Below the pieces are notes generated by a model. The model was given only the letters and a program-made list of their open reading frames with translations, had not been told where the DNA came from and did not search any database. Both the position numbers and the translations under genes were made by a program. A stretch of 64,000 bases of DNA from contig CAJQRK010000005.1 of assembly GCA_905612305.1 (NCBI GenBank), forward strand, positions 27,861-91,860. Reading direction: 5' to 3'. Origin of the DNA: an uncultured Flavobacteriales bacterium (lineage in GTDB: Bacteria > Bacteroidota > Bacteroidia > Flavobacteriales > BACL11). Shown here piece after piece: positions 18,557-27,590 of this stretch (position 1 is its first letter; the number at the start of each line of letters is the position of its first letter).

Positions 18557-19057
18557 ATGGAATTGATATTTTCGGCACTTATAATTTTTTCTCTTAGATT
18601 GGCCGACCAGAGTTTGGGAACAATGAGAGCATTATTAGTTGCAAAGAATAAACCAATTTATGCGGCTCTTATTGGCTTAGTAGAATCTGCAATTTGGATA
18701 GTTGCTATCTCACAAGTAATAAAGGATATTGATGATCCCGTACTTATTGTTGCTTATGCTTCAGGTTTTGCAGCTGGAACTATTTTGGGCTCATATATTG
18801 AGCGTATTGTAGGAGTGGGGAATATTGTGGTACGCGTTTTTTCCCCGGCTAATTTACCTTCAGTGGCAGAAAAATTAAGAGATAATGGCCATGGAGTTAC
18901 TGTAATTGATGGACAAGGTAAAGATGGTCCCGTTAAAGTTTATTTGTGCATTATTCAAAGGAGAAAGTTAAAATCAGTACTTAAGATGATTGAGGAAATA
19001 AACCCTAAAGCTTATATTACTACAGATTTAGCGAACCCAACTTCTTTGAAGAAGTAA
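18557..19057 (+). CDS. DUF2179 / YitT- or UPF0316-like membrane protein
   Basis: MELIFSALIIFSLRLADQSLGTMRALLVAKNKPIYAALIGLVESAIWIVAISQVI, then a C-terminal DUF2179-like domain. Start set at internal Met. Confidence 0.75.
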   Translation: MELIFSALIIFSLRLADQSLGTMRALLVAKNKPIYAALIGLVESAIWIVAISQVIKDIDDPVLIVAYASGFAAGTILGSYIERIVGVGNIVVRVFSPANLPSVAEKLRDNGHGVTVIDGQGKDGPVKVYLCIIQRRKLKSVLKMIEEINPKAYITTDLANPTSLKK

Positions 19058-20401
19058 TTAAAAAACCAATAATCCTCCAATAAAAATAACCACTCCAATT
19101 AGTAGGAGTATTAAAGTATAAGGTAATATTTCTTTGACTTTTAATCCTGTAATCGCCAATAATGGTAATGCCCAAAAGGGCTGTAGCATATTAGTGATTT
19201 GGTCGCCATAAGCCAATGCCATTACACTTTTTGGAATACTTACGCCTAATTGTGTTGCTGCTTCAACAATTATTGGTCCTTGTACCGCCCATTGACCACC
19301 GCCACTAGGAACAAAGATATTTACAATAGCGGCACTTATAAAAGTAAATATTGGAAATGTAGTTTGATTAGAGATACTTACAAAAAAGTCAGACATAATC
19401 TGTACCATGCCAGAATGGTTCATAATTCCCATAATCCCAAAATAAAGCGGAAACTGTATTAGTATCCCTGAAGCGCCACTAATAGCTTTGTCTACTCCTT
19501 TCAAAAAATTATAAAAACTACTGTGCATCATAATTGCTAGCCCTAATAAAACAAGGTTAATGTAGTTTGGGGTAATAATATTTAGTGAGATGTTTTCAGG
19601 AAGTATAAATGCTTTGTAAAAAGTAAAAGCTAAGATAATACCACCAAAAATATAGGCCATAATTTTGGAATGATCTATTTTCTCTGCTCCTTTTATCTCT
19701 ACAGTCTCATTCTCTAATAAAGTTTGCATAGGTAAAGCGCTACCTTTACTTTTCTTTCCTAAATAATACATGGTTAGCGGCAAAACAATTAAAAGCACAA
19801 TACTTACGCTAATATTCATAGTAGAAAAGATGGTTTCTGCCTGAGAGATAACGCCCATTTTTTCTGCCAAAAAGTGGCCTTCTTCAGCAATTTTTATAGG
19901 TGCAGAGCCAGAGATTCCGCCATGCCAAACCATAAGCCCCGAATAACCTGAAGCACCAATTAGTGGGTAGTTGATTGGGATATTATTTTTGTTTGCATGT
20001 TCTCCAACTTTCCTAGCAAAAATTGCACCAAAAATAAGGCCTAAACCCCAGTTAAAGAGAGAAACGATTAGTGTAAAAAAAGTAACAATAGCAGCAGCAT
20101 TGGCCGTATTTTTACAAAAACTAGTTCCTTTTTCAATAAGTGAGTTAATTGGTTTTGTTAGTGCTAATACATGGCCAAGAACCAGCATCAGCATCATTTG
20201 AATAGCAAAAACCAGTAAGGGAGGATGCCAAATACCTTCTTCCCAATAAGATAAAAGCTGAAGAATATGAGATTCTTCGGCTTTTGGCTGCGTAATAAAT
20301 AGTGCTAAAATAAATGTGAAAAAAGTAAGTAAAACGGCTATACTAAAAGGTGCTGGCAAAAGCCCCTTAAATATCTTTTCAAACTTTTTTGCAATTGACA
20401 T
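19058..20401 (-). CDS. Short-chain fatty acid transporter (AtoE-like)
   Basis: LLPAPFSIAVLLTFFTFILALF, IVNIFVPSGGGQWAVQGPIIVEAA, YGDQITNMLQPFWALPLLAITGLKVKEILPYTL. Confidence 0.88.
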   Translation of the reverse strand: MSIAKKFEKIFKGLLPAPFSIAVLLTFFTFILALFITQPKAEESHILQLLSYWEEGIWHPPLLVFAIQMMLMLVLGHVLALTKPINSLIEKGTSFCKNTANAAAIVTFFTLIVSLFNWGLGLIFGAIFARKVGEHANKNNIPINYPLIGASGYSGLMVWHGGISGSAPIKIAEEGHFLAEKMGVISQAETIFSTMNISVSIVLLIVLPLTMYYLGKKSKGSALPMQTLLENETVEIKGAEKIDHSKIMAYIFGGIILAFTFYKAFILPENISLNIITPNYINLVLLGLAIMMHSSFYNFLKGVDKAISGASGILIQFPLYFGIMGIMNHSGMVQIMSDFFVSISNQTTFPIFTFISAAIVNIFVPSGGGQWAVQGPIIVEAATQLGVSIPKSVMALAYGDQITNMLQPFWALPLLAITGLKVKEILPYTLILLLIGVVIFIGGLLVF

Positions 20402-20403
20402 TT

Positions 20404-20757
20404 TTAAAATGGCAAATCGTCTTCTTTTGTTTCCGGAGCATTAAATACTGGAGCAGCTTCCATTTCAGAGCTTCCACCTCCTTGACCTTCAATTCTCCAC
20501 GCGTCAATGTTATGGAAGTATTTTCCGTTATATTCTCTGGATGATAAGTTAAAGGAAACTTCAACTTGATCTCCTTCATTATGATGGTTTAACATTTCAA
20601 TTTTGTCTTCTCCAAATAACTGAAAACAAACTTCTGGATTATATTGTGCGCCTGTATCAATCAAAAATGATTGTTTTTTCCATTCTTTGCCTGCTTTTGA
20701 TGTTCCGCTTTCTACACTTAATTTTCTGCTTAACTTTCCTTTTACTGATAAACTCAT
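20404..20757 (-). CDS. DUF3127 domain protein (OB-fold/SSB-like)
   Basis: MSLSVKGKLSRKLSVESGTSKAGKEWKKQSFLIDTG...ISSREYNGKYFHNIDAWRIEG-like body (NLSSREYNGKYFHNIDAWRIEG); C-terminal KEDDLPF. Confidence 0.8.
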   Translation of the reverse strand: MSLSVKGKLSRKLSVESGTSKAGKEWKKQSFLIDTGAQYNPEVCFQLFGEDKIEMLNHHNEGDQVEVSFNLSSREYNGKYFHNIDAWRIEGQGGGSSEMEAAPVFNAPETKEDDLPF

Positions 20758-20849
20758 CTTTTATATTTTAAATTAGGTGTACAAATTTAAATAAAAAATT
20801 TAGTAAAAAATCTTTAAAGCCCCTTTTATGTATGAATGTTAAAAAATAA

Positions 20850-20857
20850 TATCTTTG
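20850..20857 (+). promoter_or_regulatory. Bacteroidota-type -7 element for tRNA-Leu
   Basis: TATCTTTG 12 nt before the tRNA gene. Confidence 0.5.
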
Positions 20858-20869
20858 CCTCCCTTTTTA

Positions 20870-20951
20870 GCGGGTATGGCGGAATTGGTAGACGTGCTAG
20901 ACTTAGGATCTAGTGCCGTAAGGCGTGGGGGTTCGAGTCCCTTTACCCGCA
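20870..20951 (+). tRNA. tRNA-Leu (anticodon TAG)
   Basis: Acceptor GCGGGTA/TACCCGC, anticodon stem-loop CTAGA-CTTAGGA-TCTAG, T arm GGGGGTTCGAGTCCC-like, long variable arm GCCGTAAGGC. Confidence 0.97.
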
Positions 20952-20958
20952 CAAAATT

Positions 20959-20984
20959 AAGCAAGCGTTTTCGCTTGCTTTTTT
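20959..20984 (+). terminator. Intrinsic terminator after tRNA-Leu
   Basis: AAGCAAGCG-TTTT-CGCTTGCTTTTTT: perfect 9-bp stem plus T tract. Confidence 0.85.
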
Positions 20985-21021
20985 GTTGAAATATTCTTTT
21001 TAATTATCAGATAAATAAGTG

Positions 21022-21029
21022 TATTTTTG
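21022..21029 (+). promoter_or_regulatory. Bacteroidota-type -7 element for tig
   Basis: TATTTTTG upstream of the trigger factor gene. Confidence 0.5.
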
Positions 21030-21057
21030 CAACCCTTTTTAAAACAATAAATAAAAG

Positions 21058-22410
21058 ATGAATTTAATACAAAGCAAAGCAAAAGATTTAATGGCCACAA
21101 TTACAATTGATGTAGTGGAAAATGATTACACTGAAAAAGTTGATAAGGCATTGAAAGATTACCGTAAAACGGCTGTAATTCCTGGATTCAGAAAAGGAAA
21201 AACACCAATGGGAATTATCAATAAAAAACATAGAACTTCTGTTGTTGTTGAAGAGGTAAACAAATTAATTCAAGATGAATTGTACAAACACATCACTGAA
21301 CAAAAAGTAAGAGTGTTGGGGTCACCAATGCCCTTGAAAACAAGTGAAATTGACTGGGGAAATCAAGTTGAGTTTAAATTTGAATATGAAATTGCTTTAG
21401 CGCCAGAATTTGACGTAAAAATTACAAATAAGGATAAATTAAATATTTACAAGATTAAAGCAGATGCTAAATTAGTAGATGGCTACTGTATTGATATTGC
21501 AAAAAAATATGGTAAAATGAGCAATCCTGAAGTTTCAGAGGAGGGTGATTTGATTTTTTGTGCAATTAACCAACTAGATATTGAAGGCAATGTAATGAAA
21601 AAGGGATTACAAAATGAAGCAACTGTATCCATGGACCATATTGCTGATAAAAAAATACAAAAACAATTTGTTGGCGTGAAATCAGATCATGTTATTACTG
21701 TAAATATAATGAAGGCATTTACAAATCATGCGGATTTAGCAGCTATGTTAAGTGTTTCTCATGAAGTAATTCATAATTTAACATCAGAAGAATTTCAGTT
21801 TACGGTAAAAAATATTAATCGTTTGCAGCCTGCTGATTTGAATACTGAATTGTTTGACAAAGTATACGGAGCAGCTGTTGTGAAGGATGTAAAAGAATTC
21901 AAAGCAAAAGTTCAAGCAGAGGCTGAGGGGCAGTTTGTAGGAGAAAGCGACAGAATGCTTAAGAATGATGTAGTTACTTATTTTATTGAAAAACTAAAAC
22001 TACAAATGCCAAATGATTTTTTGAAAAGATGGTTGGTTCAAACTTCAGAGCAGCCTATTACCATGGAAATGCTTAATAATGAATATGATATGTATTCAAA
22101 AAGTTTGCAATGGCAGTTAATTGAGAATAAAATCTTAGAAAATTACGAGATTAAAGTAACTCAGGATGATGTAGTTGCACATGCTAAAAAACTAATTGGG
22201 ATGCAAATGAAGCAATATGGACAGCCCGAAGGTGATGATGCTCAATTGACCGAGATTGCTACTAATATCCTTAAAAATGAGGAAGAAAGAAAGAAGATTT
22301 ACGATAAAATTTTTGACGAAAGAACTTTAGCCGTTTACAAAGAAAACTTCAAATTAACTGAGAAAAGCATTTCTTATGATGATTTTGTTAAATTAGCATC
22401 AGAAAAATAA
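21058..22410 (+). CDS. tig: Trigger factor
   Basis: DYRKTAVIPGFRKGKTPMGIINKKH; followed by clpP and clpX in canonical order. Confidence 0.95.
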   Translation: MNLIQSKAKDLMATITIDVVENDYTEKVDKALKDYRKTAVIPGFRKGKTPMGIINKKHRTSVVVEEVNKLIQDELYKHITEQKVRVLGSPMPLKTSEIDWGNQVEFKFEYEIALAPEFDVKITNKDKLNIYKIKADAKLVDGYCIDIAKKYGKMSNPEVSEEGDLIFCAINQLDIEGNVMKKGLQNEATVSMDHIADKKIQKQFVGVKSDHVITVNIMKAFTNHADLAAMLSVSHEVIHNLTSEEFQFTVKNINRLQPADLNTELFDKVYGAAVVKDVKEFKAKVQAEAEGQFVGESDRMLKNDVVTYFIEKLKLQMPNDFLKRWLVQTSEQPITMEMLNNEYDMYSKSLQWQLIENKILENYEIKVTQDDVVAHAKKLIGMQMKQYGQPEGDDAQLTEIATNILKNEEERKKIYDKIFDERTLAVYKENFKLTEKSISYDDFVKLASEK

Positions 22411-22425
22411 TTAAAAAATAGAACC

Positions 22426-23100
22426 ATGGATTACGGAAAAGAATTTCAAAAATACGCAACAAAACATAGAGGGATAAGTAGTTTACACCTTAACGAATTT
22501 TCTTCAATGCACGGCAATTATATTTCACCTACCATTATTGAAGAAAGACAGATGAATGTTGCAAGTATGGATGTTTTTTCTCGTTTGATGATGGATAGAA
22601 TCATCTTTTTAGGAGTGCCTATTAATGATTATGTAGCAAATGTTATTCAAGCACAATTGTTGTTTTTGGAATCAGTAGATGCTCAAAAAGATATTTTGAT
22701 TTATTTAAACTCCCCAGGAGGAGGGGTGTATGCAGGGCTAGGAATTTACGATACTATACAATACATTACTCCTGATGTTTCTACCATTTGTACAGGGATG
22801 GCTGCTTCAATGGGTGCAGTATTACTTTGTGCTGGTGCAGCAGGAAAGCGTACAGCTTTAAAGCATTCTCGTGTAATGATTCACCAGCCTTTAGGAGGTG
22901 CGCAAGGGCAAGCTTCTGATATTGAAATTACTGCAAAGGAAATTCAAAAGTTGAAAAAGGAACTTTATGAAATTATTTCTGCTCATTCTGGAAAATCATA
23001 CGATGAAGTTTGGAAAGACAGTGATAGAGATTATTGGATGACAGCAGAAGAGGCAAAAGCATATGGTATGATTGATGAGGTGTTGGAAAGAAAAAAATAG
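22426..23100 (+). CDS. clpP: ATP-dependent Clp protease proteolytic subunit
   Basis: YLNSPGGGVYAGLGIYDTIQYI, CTGMAASMGAVLLCAGAAGKR, HSRVMIHQPLGGAQGQASDIEI. Confidence 0.98.
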   Translation: MDYGKEFQKYATKHRGISSLHLNEFSSMHGNYISPTIIEERQMNVASMDVFSRLMMDRIIFLGVPINDYVANVIQAQLLFLESVDAQKDILIYLNSPGGGVYAGLGIYDTIQYITPDVSTICTGMAASMGAVLLCAGAAGKRTALKHSRVMIHQPLGGAQGQASDIEITAKEIQKLKKELYEIISAHSGKSYDEVWKDSDRDYWMTAEEAKAYGMIDEVLERKK

Positions 23101-23103
23101 TAA

Positions 23104-24333
23104 ATGTCAGAAAACGAAAAAGTAGTATGTTCTTTTTGTGGGAAAAATAAGCAAGACACAAATATCCTAATTGCTGGTACATCTGCACATATTTGTGATG
23201 CTTGTATTGAGCAAGCACATGATATAGTTAAAGAAGATAGTATTTCTGAAACTACACTTTTACAAGATTTTACACTTTTAAAGCCAAAGGAAATTAAAGC
23301 TCATTTGGATGATTTTGTCATAGGTCAGGACGATGCTAAAAAAGTAATATCGGTTGCGGTTTATAACCATTACAAAAGAATTTTACAACCTGACACTACT
23401 GAAGATGATATTGAAGTTGAAAAGTCAAATATTATTATGGTGGGGCGTACCGGTACTGGGAAAACTTTACTTGCGCGTTCCATTGCAAAGCTATTAAAAG
23501 TACCTTTTTGTATTGCTGACGCTACTGTGCTTACTGAAGCGGGTTATGTTGGTGAGGATGTGGAAAATATTTTAACACGCCTTTTACAAGCAGCCGATTA
23601 TGATGTAGAACAAGCCAAAAGAGGTATTGTTTTTATTGATGAGATTGATAAAGTAGCGCGTAAAAGCGATAACCCATCTATTACCCGTGATGTAAGCGGA
23701 GAGGGAGTGCAACAAGCAATGTTAAAATTATTAGAAGGTACGATTGTTAATGTCCCACCACAAGGTGGGCGTAAGCATCCTGACCAAAAAATGATTGCAT
23801 TGGACACTAAAGATATTTTATTTATTAGCGGTGGGGCTTTTGATGGCATCGAACAACATATATCCAGCAGAATGAATACGCGTTCAATTGGTTTTAGGTC
23901 AGAACAAGAACATGATATTGATAAAGAAAACTTATTGCAATATATTTCTCCGCAGGATTTGAAATCATTTGGATTAATTCCTGAATTGATTGGGAGAATG
24001 CCAGTGGTTACACACTTAAACCCTTTAGATAGAGATGCCTTAAAATTAATCTTGACTGAACCTAAGAATGCATTAACTAAACAGTATCAGAAACTATTTG
24101 ACATGGATGGTGTTGGGCTTAGTTTTGATAAAAAAGCAATTGATATTATTGTTGATAAAGCAATGGAATTCAAGTTAGGCGCAAGAGGTCTGCGTTCAAT
24201 TTGTGAGGCAATTATGTTAGATGCTATGTTTGAGTTTCCTTCAGATAAAAGCAAGAAAGAGCTGAAGATTACAGCTGCTTATGTAAAAGCACAGCTGAAT
24301 AAAATTTCATTTACTAAATTAATGGTAGCTTAA
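23104..24333 (+). CDS. clpX: ATP-dependent Clp protease ATP-binding subunit ClpX
   Basis: Zinc finger CSFCGKNK...CDACI; Walker [28 protein letters not shown]. Confidence 0.98.
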   Translation: MSENEKVVCSFCGKNKQDTNILIAGTSAHICDACIEQAHDIVKEDSISETTLLQDFTLLKPKEIKAHLDDFVIGQDDAKKVISVAVYNHYKRILQPDTTEDDIEVEKSNIIMVGRTGTGKTLLARSIAKLLKVPFCIADATVLTEAGYVGEDVENILTRLLQAADYDVEQAKRGIVFIDEIDKVARKSDNPSITRDVSGEGVQQAMLKLLEGTIVNVPPQGGRKHPDQKMIALDTKDILFISGGAFDGIEQHISSRMNTRSIGFRSEQEHDIDKENLLQYISPQDLKSFGLIPELIGRMPVVTHLNPLDRDALKLILTEPKNALTKQYQKLFDMDGVGLSFDKKAIDIIVDKAMEFKLGARGLRSICEAIMLDAMFEFPSDKSKKELKITAAYVKAQLNKISFTKLMVA

Positions 24334-25145
24334 GGAACTACTATATGATAAGTGTTTCCGTTTATTGTAACATCAAAATTGCAATCACACAATGAATCAC
24401 TATAATTAATGATTCTATCTGTATAACCATTTGGCGTTATTTTCGCTTTCCCGCTCTTAATTACACAAGACGGTAAACATCTAAAATCAACATTAAGCGT
24501 ATCAGTAATTTCCATAGTAAAAGCATTTCCATTAACAGCGTTACCACTTGCAGTTCCTGTTACCTTGTACTTATCATCAAATATGTTAAAAAAGGTTTTA
24601 CTGCCTTCAGTCCATTCTCTAAATCTTTCTGACTCCCAATTAATTGTACCGTCTGAAGTATTAATACTTGCATTATTTACATTAATAGTAAACCGCATAT
24701 TTTTAGAGACAATATCTCTCCCTTGATTTGTAACAATTCTTTCTCCTTGTACTAAATTGTTGTTTACATGATAATTATCAAAAGTAGCAGTCATTACTGA
24801 TAAAGAATCACGGTATTTTCCGGTATAAATAACAATTATCTTTCCTCTTTTGAGATTACTGTAACTAAGACAGTCAGGATTACCATTGCCATAATCAATT
24901 ATCATAGTATCTTGATCCGTAGTATTTATATTTATTAGAGTATAGCTTGGGCAATTTTTATTTATGTCATTATCCATAAAACCATCCTCTACAATTCTTC
25001 CAATGTCATTAAAAATTTTTTCAGCCATCAGATGATCTTTTGAGGCTTGTGTACTAGTTAATTCTGTAGTATTAATTACATCTTCATCTTTACAAGCGTA
25101 TAGTAGTATTGTTAAAAAGCTAAGGGCATATAGTATTTTCTTCAT
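24330..25145 (-). CDS. Conserved Bacteroidota lipoprotein of unknown function
   Basis: Lipobox [53 protein letters not shown] and C-terminal [23 protein letters not shown]. Confidence 0.7.
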   Translation of the reverse strand: MKKILYALSFLTILLYACKDEDVINTTELTSTQASKDHLMAEKIFNDIGRIVEDGFMDNDINKNCPSYTLININTTDQDTMIIDYGNGNPDCLSYSNLKRGKIIVIYTGKYRDSLSVMTATFDNYHVNNNLVQGERIVTNQGRDIVSKNMRFTINVNNASINTSDGTINWESERFREWTEGSKTFFNIFDDKYKVTGTASGNAVNGNAFTMEITDTLNVDFRCLPSCVIKSGKAKITPNGYTDRIINYSDSLCDCNFDVTINGNTYHIVVP

Positions 25146-25165
25146 TTTAATTTTTTTTTGTAAAT

Positions 25166-25672
25166 TTAGTTAATTTTCTCATAAGTGATAAAATCATAAT
25201 TGTACTTATGTTTCTCATCAGCTTTGTGTTCTGTTTTATTTACCTCTTTCCAATCAGAATTTAAGTTAGGGAAAAAAGTGTCGCCCTCAAAAGAATGATG
25301 TATTTCCGTAAGATAAATTTTATCTACTAAATTTTTCTCAAGAGCAATTTTGTAAATCTGACCTCCACCAATAATGAAAGGTTCTGTATCTCCATTTTGC
25401 TTTGCAATTTCTAGGGCAGTCTCTACGGAATTAACTACCACACAACCTTCAGCTATATAATTAGCTTGTCTTGTAATTACCACATTGGTTCTGTTGGGTA
25501 ATGGGCTGTATTTATGCGGAATAGATTCAAAGTTTTTTCGCCCCATTATTACATGATGTCCTAAAGTAGTTTCTTTGAAAAACTTCATATCTTTTGGTAA
25601 ATGCCAAATGAGGTCATTGTCTTTTCCAATCACACCATTTTCGGATACTGCTACTATTAGTGAAACTATCAT
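25166..25672 (-). CDS. folA: Dihydrofolate reductase
   Basis: SLIVAVSENGVIGKDNDLIWHLPKDMKFFKETTLGHHVIMGRKNFESIP, FIIGGGQIYKIAL. Confidence 0.96.
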   Translation of the reverse strand: MIVSLIVAVSENGVIGKDNDLIWHLPKDMKFFKETTLGHHVIMGRKNFESIPHKYSPLPNRTNVVITRQANYIAEGCVVVNSVETALEIAKQNGDTEPFIIGGGQIYKIALEKNLVDKIYLTEIHHSFEGDTFFPNLNSDWKEVNKTEHKADEKHKYNYDFITYEKIN

Positions 25673-25673
25673 T

Positions 25674-26777
25674 TTAACTTGTCTTTACTTTATATATAAC
25701 TCCTCTTTCTTCCAAATAATCTTTTACAAAGTTAAAATGTTCTCCTAAATATTCCGGAGGAGAAATCCCAATTTTATCATATTCTCCATTTACAACCAGA
25801 TTAGCAACTGCGGTACAGGTGAATCCTGTTGTGCGCGCCATGGAAATTATATCATCTTGAAAACGATCCAATAGATTATATTGATAGGTTACTGCCTTTC
25901 CATTTTCCGTTCCTTTGATGATAATACGCATTATGGTAAAATCCTTATCTCCTTTTTTCATTTCCCATTTTGGAAATAATAATTTAGCAGTCATATCCAC
26001 TGGGCGAATCATAGTTCCATTTATTTCAACTTCATTATAAGAGAAAAAACCACTTTCGCGCAATACTTTCAAATACTCCACGCAACCTGGGTAACGTAAA
26101 GTTTTTTCAATCATATTTGGCACATGAGCCATAGTTTTTATCAGACTTCTTAATCCATCCGAATTCCAGCTTTCCAAAGTTCCTATTTCATCAAATTCAA
26201 TTAGCTCTGTGTCTGATAAAGCTTCTTTAGTAATAGTGTGGCTATTTTGCACATAACGAGCGGGGCGAATGTATTCTTCAATTACATCAATTGGAGAAAA
26301 AACGGCTTGATACTCGTAAGGCCATTCTCTCTTTTCAGGCAAGCCACCCACCAAACATTCATAATCGTTAATTTCCATTTTTAAATCATGATGACCGAAA
26401 ATAATATTCCCCATTCCTGGCGCCACTCCACAATCCATTACAGCAACCACTCCTTTTTCTTTTGCTAATTCATCCAAACCAAAAGGATCTTCTGGATAAA
26501 AAGAAATATCTACAATGTTTTTTCCAGCTTCAATTACATCCTTCATCATTTTATACCCCATAAAACCAGGCACAGCTCCAACTACCAAATTAAACTCTTT
26601 TATAAGCTTGTGTAAAGTTGCAGTATTGGAAATATCAGCACAAACGGTATTGATGCCGGCTAACTTATCTAAGTTTTTCTGTAAAATATCTACTGAGGTT
26701 ACATTATGATTCTTAGCCAAATCTTTTGCCATCACTCCACCAACTAATCCTGCTCCTAAAACAATAATATTCGCCAT
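25674..26777 (-). CDS. Saccharopine dehydrogenase family protein
   Basis: [30 protein letters not shown] (Rossmann fold), DCGVAPGMGNIIFGHH, VGGLPEKREWPYEYQAVFSP. Confidence 0.88.
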   Translation of the reverse strand: MANIIVLGAGLVGGVMAKDLAKNHNVTSVDILQKNLDKLAGINTVCADISNTATLHKLIKEFNLVVGAVPGFMGYKMMKDVIEAGKNIVDISFYPEDPFGLDELAKEKGVVAVMDCGVAPGMGNIIFGHHDLKMEINDYECLVGGLPEKREWPYEYQAVFSPIDVIEEYIRPARYVQNSHTITKEALSDTELIEFDEIGTLESWNSDGLRSLIKTMAHVPNMIEKTLRYPGCVEYLKVLRESGFFSYNEVEINGTMIRPVDMTAKLLFPKWEMKKGDKDFTIMRIIIKGTENGKAVTYQYNLLDRFQDDIISMARTTGFTCTAVANLVVNGEYDKIGISPPEYLGEHFNFVKDYLEERGVIYKVKTS

Positions 26778-27571
26778 TATATTGCTACTTTTCCTTTAAT
26801 GTGTGGGTGAAATTCATAATCGATTAACTCAAAATCATCAATAGTGAAATCAAAAATACTTTTCACATTTGGGTTAATTTTCATATCAGGTAATTTCTTG
26901 CAATCTCTACTTAATTGTAATTCTGTTTGTTCAAAATGATTCGTATAAATATGTGCATCACCCAAAGTATGAATAAAATCTCCAACTTCTAAATTACAGA
27001 CTTGGGCTATCATCATTGTTAAAAGGGCATAAGATGCAATATTGAAAGGAACTCCCAAGAAGATGTCCGCACTTCTTTGGTAGAGTTGACAAGAAAGTTT
27101 GCCGTCTGCTACATAAAACTGAAAGAAAGCATGACAAGGAGGTAAAGCCATTAACTCAATTTCCCCTACATTCCAAGCACTTACAATAATTCTTCTACTA
27201 TCAGGGTTGTTTTTTAGTGTATCTACTACTTGAGTAATTTGATCAATGTGTTTTCCATCAGGTGCTGGCCAACTTCTCCATTGGTAACCGTAGACATGAC
27301 CTAAATTCCCATCTTCATCTGCCCATTCATCCCAAATACGAACTCCATTTTCTTTGAGATATTTAATATTGGTATCTCCCTTTAAAAACCAAAGTAGCTC
27401 GTGAATGATAGATTTTAAGTGTAGCTTCTTTGTTGTTATACACGGAAACCCTTCTGATAAATCGAAACGCATTTGGTGGCCAAAAACACTTTTAGTGCCT
27501 GTTCCTGTTCTATCTTTTTTTAGCGTGCCTTCTTTCATCACGCGTGTCATCAAATCTAAATATTGCCGCAT
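26777..27571 (-). CDS. thyA: Thymidylate synthase
   Basis: [68 protein letters not shown]. Confidence 0.98.
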   Translation of the reverse strand: MRQYLDLMTRVMKEGTLKKDRTGTGTKSVFGHQMRFDLSEGFPCITTKKLHLKSIIHELLWFLKGDTNIKYLKENGVRIWDEWADEDGNLGHVYGYQWRSWPAPDGKHIDQITQVVDTLKNNPDSRRIIVSAWNVGEIELMALPPCHAFFQFYVADGKLSCQLYQRSADIFLGVPFNIASYALLTMMIAQVCNLEVGDFIHTLGDAHIYTNHFEQTELQLSRDCKKLPDMKINPNVKSIFDFTIDDFELIDYEFHPHIKGKVAI

Positions 27572-27590
27572 TGTTTAGTTTATAGTTTTC

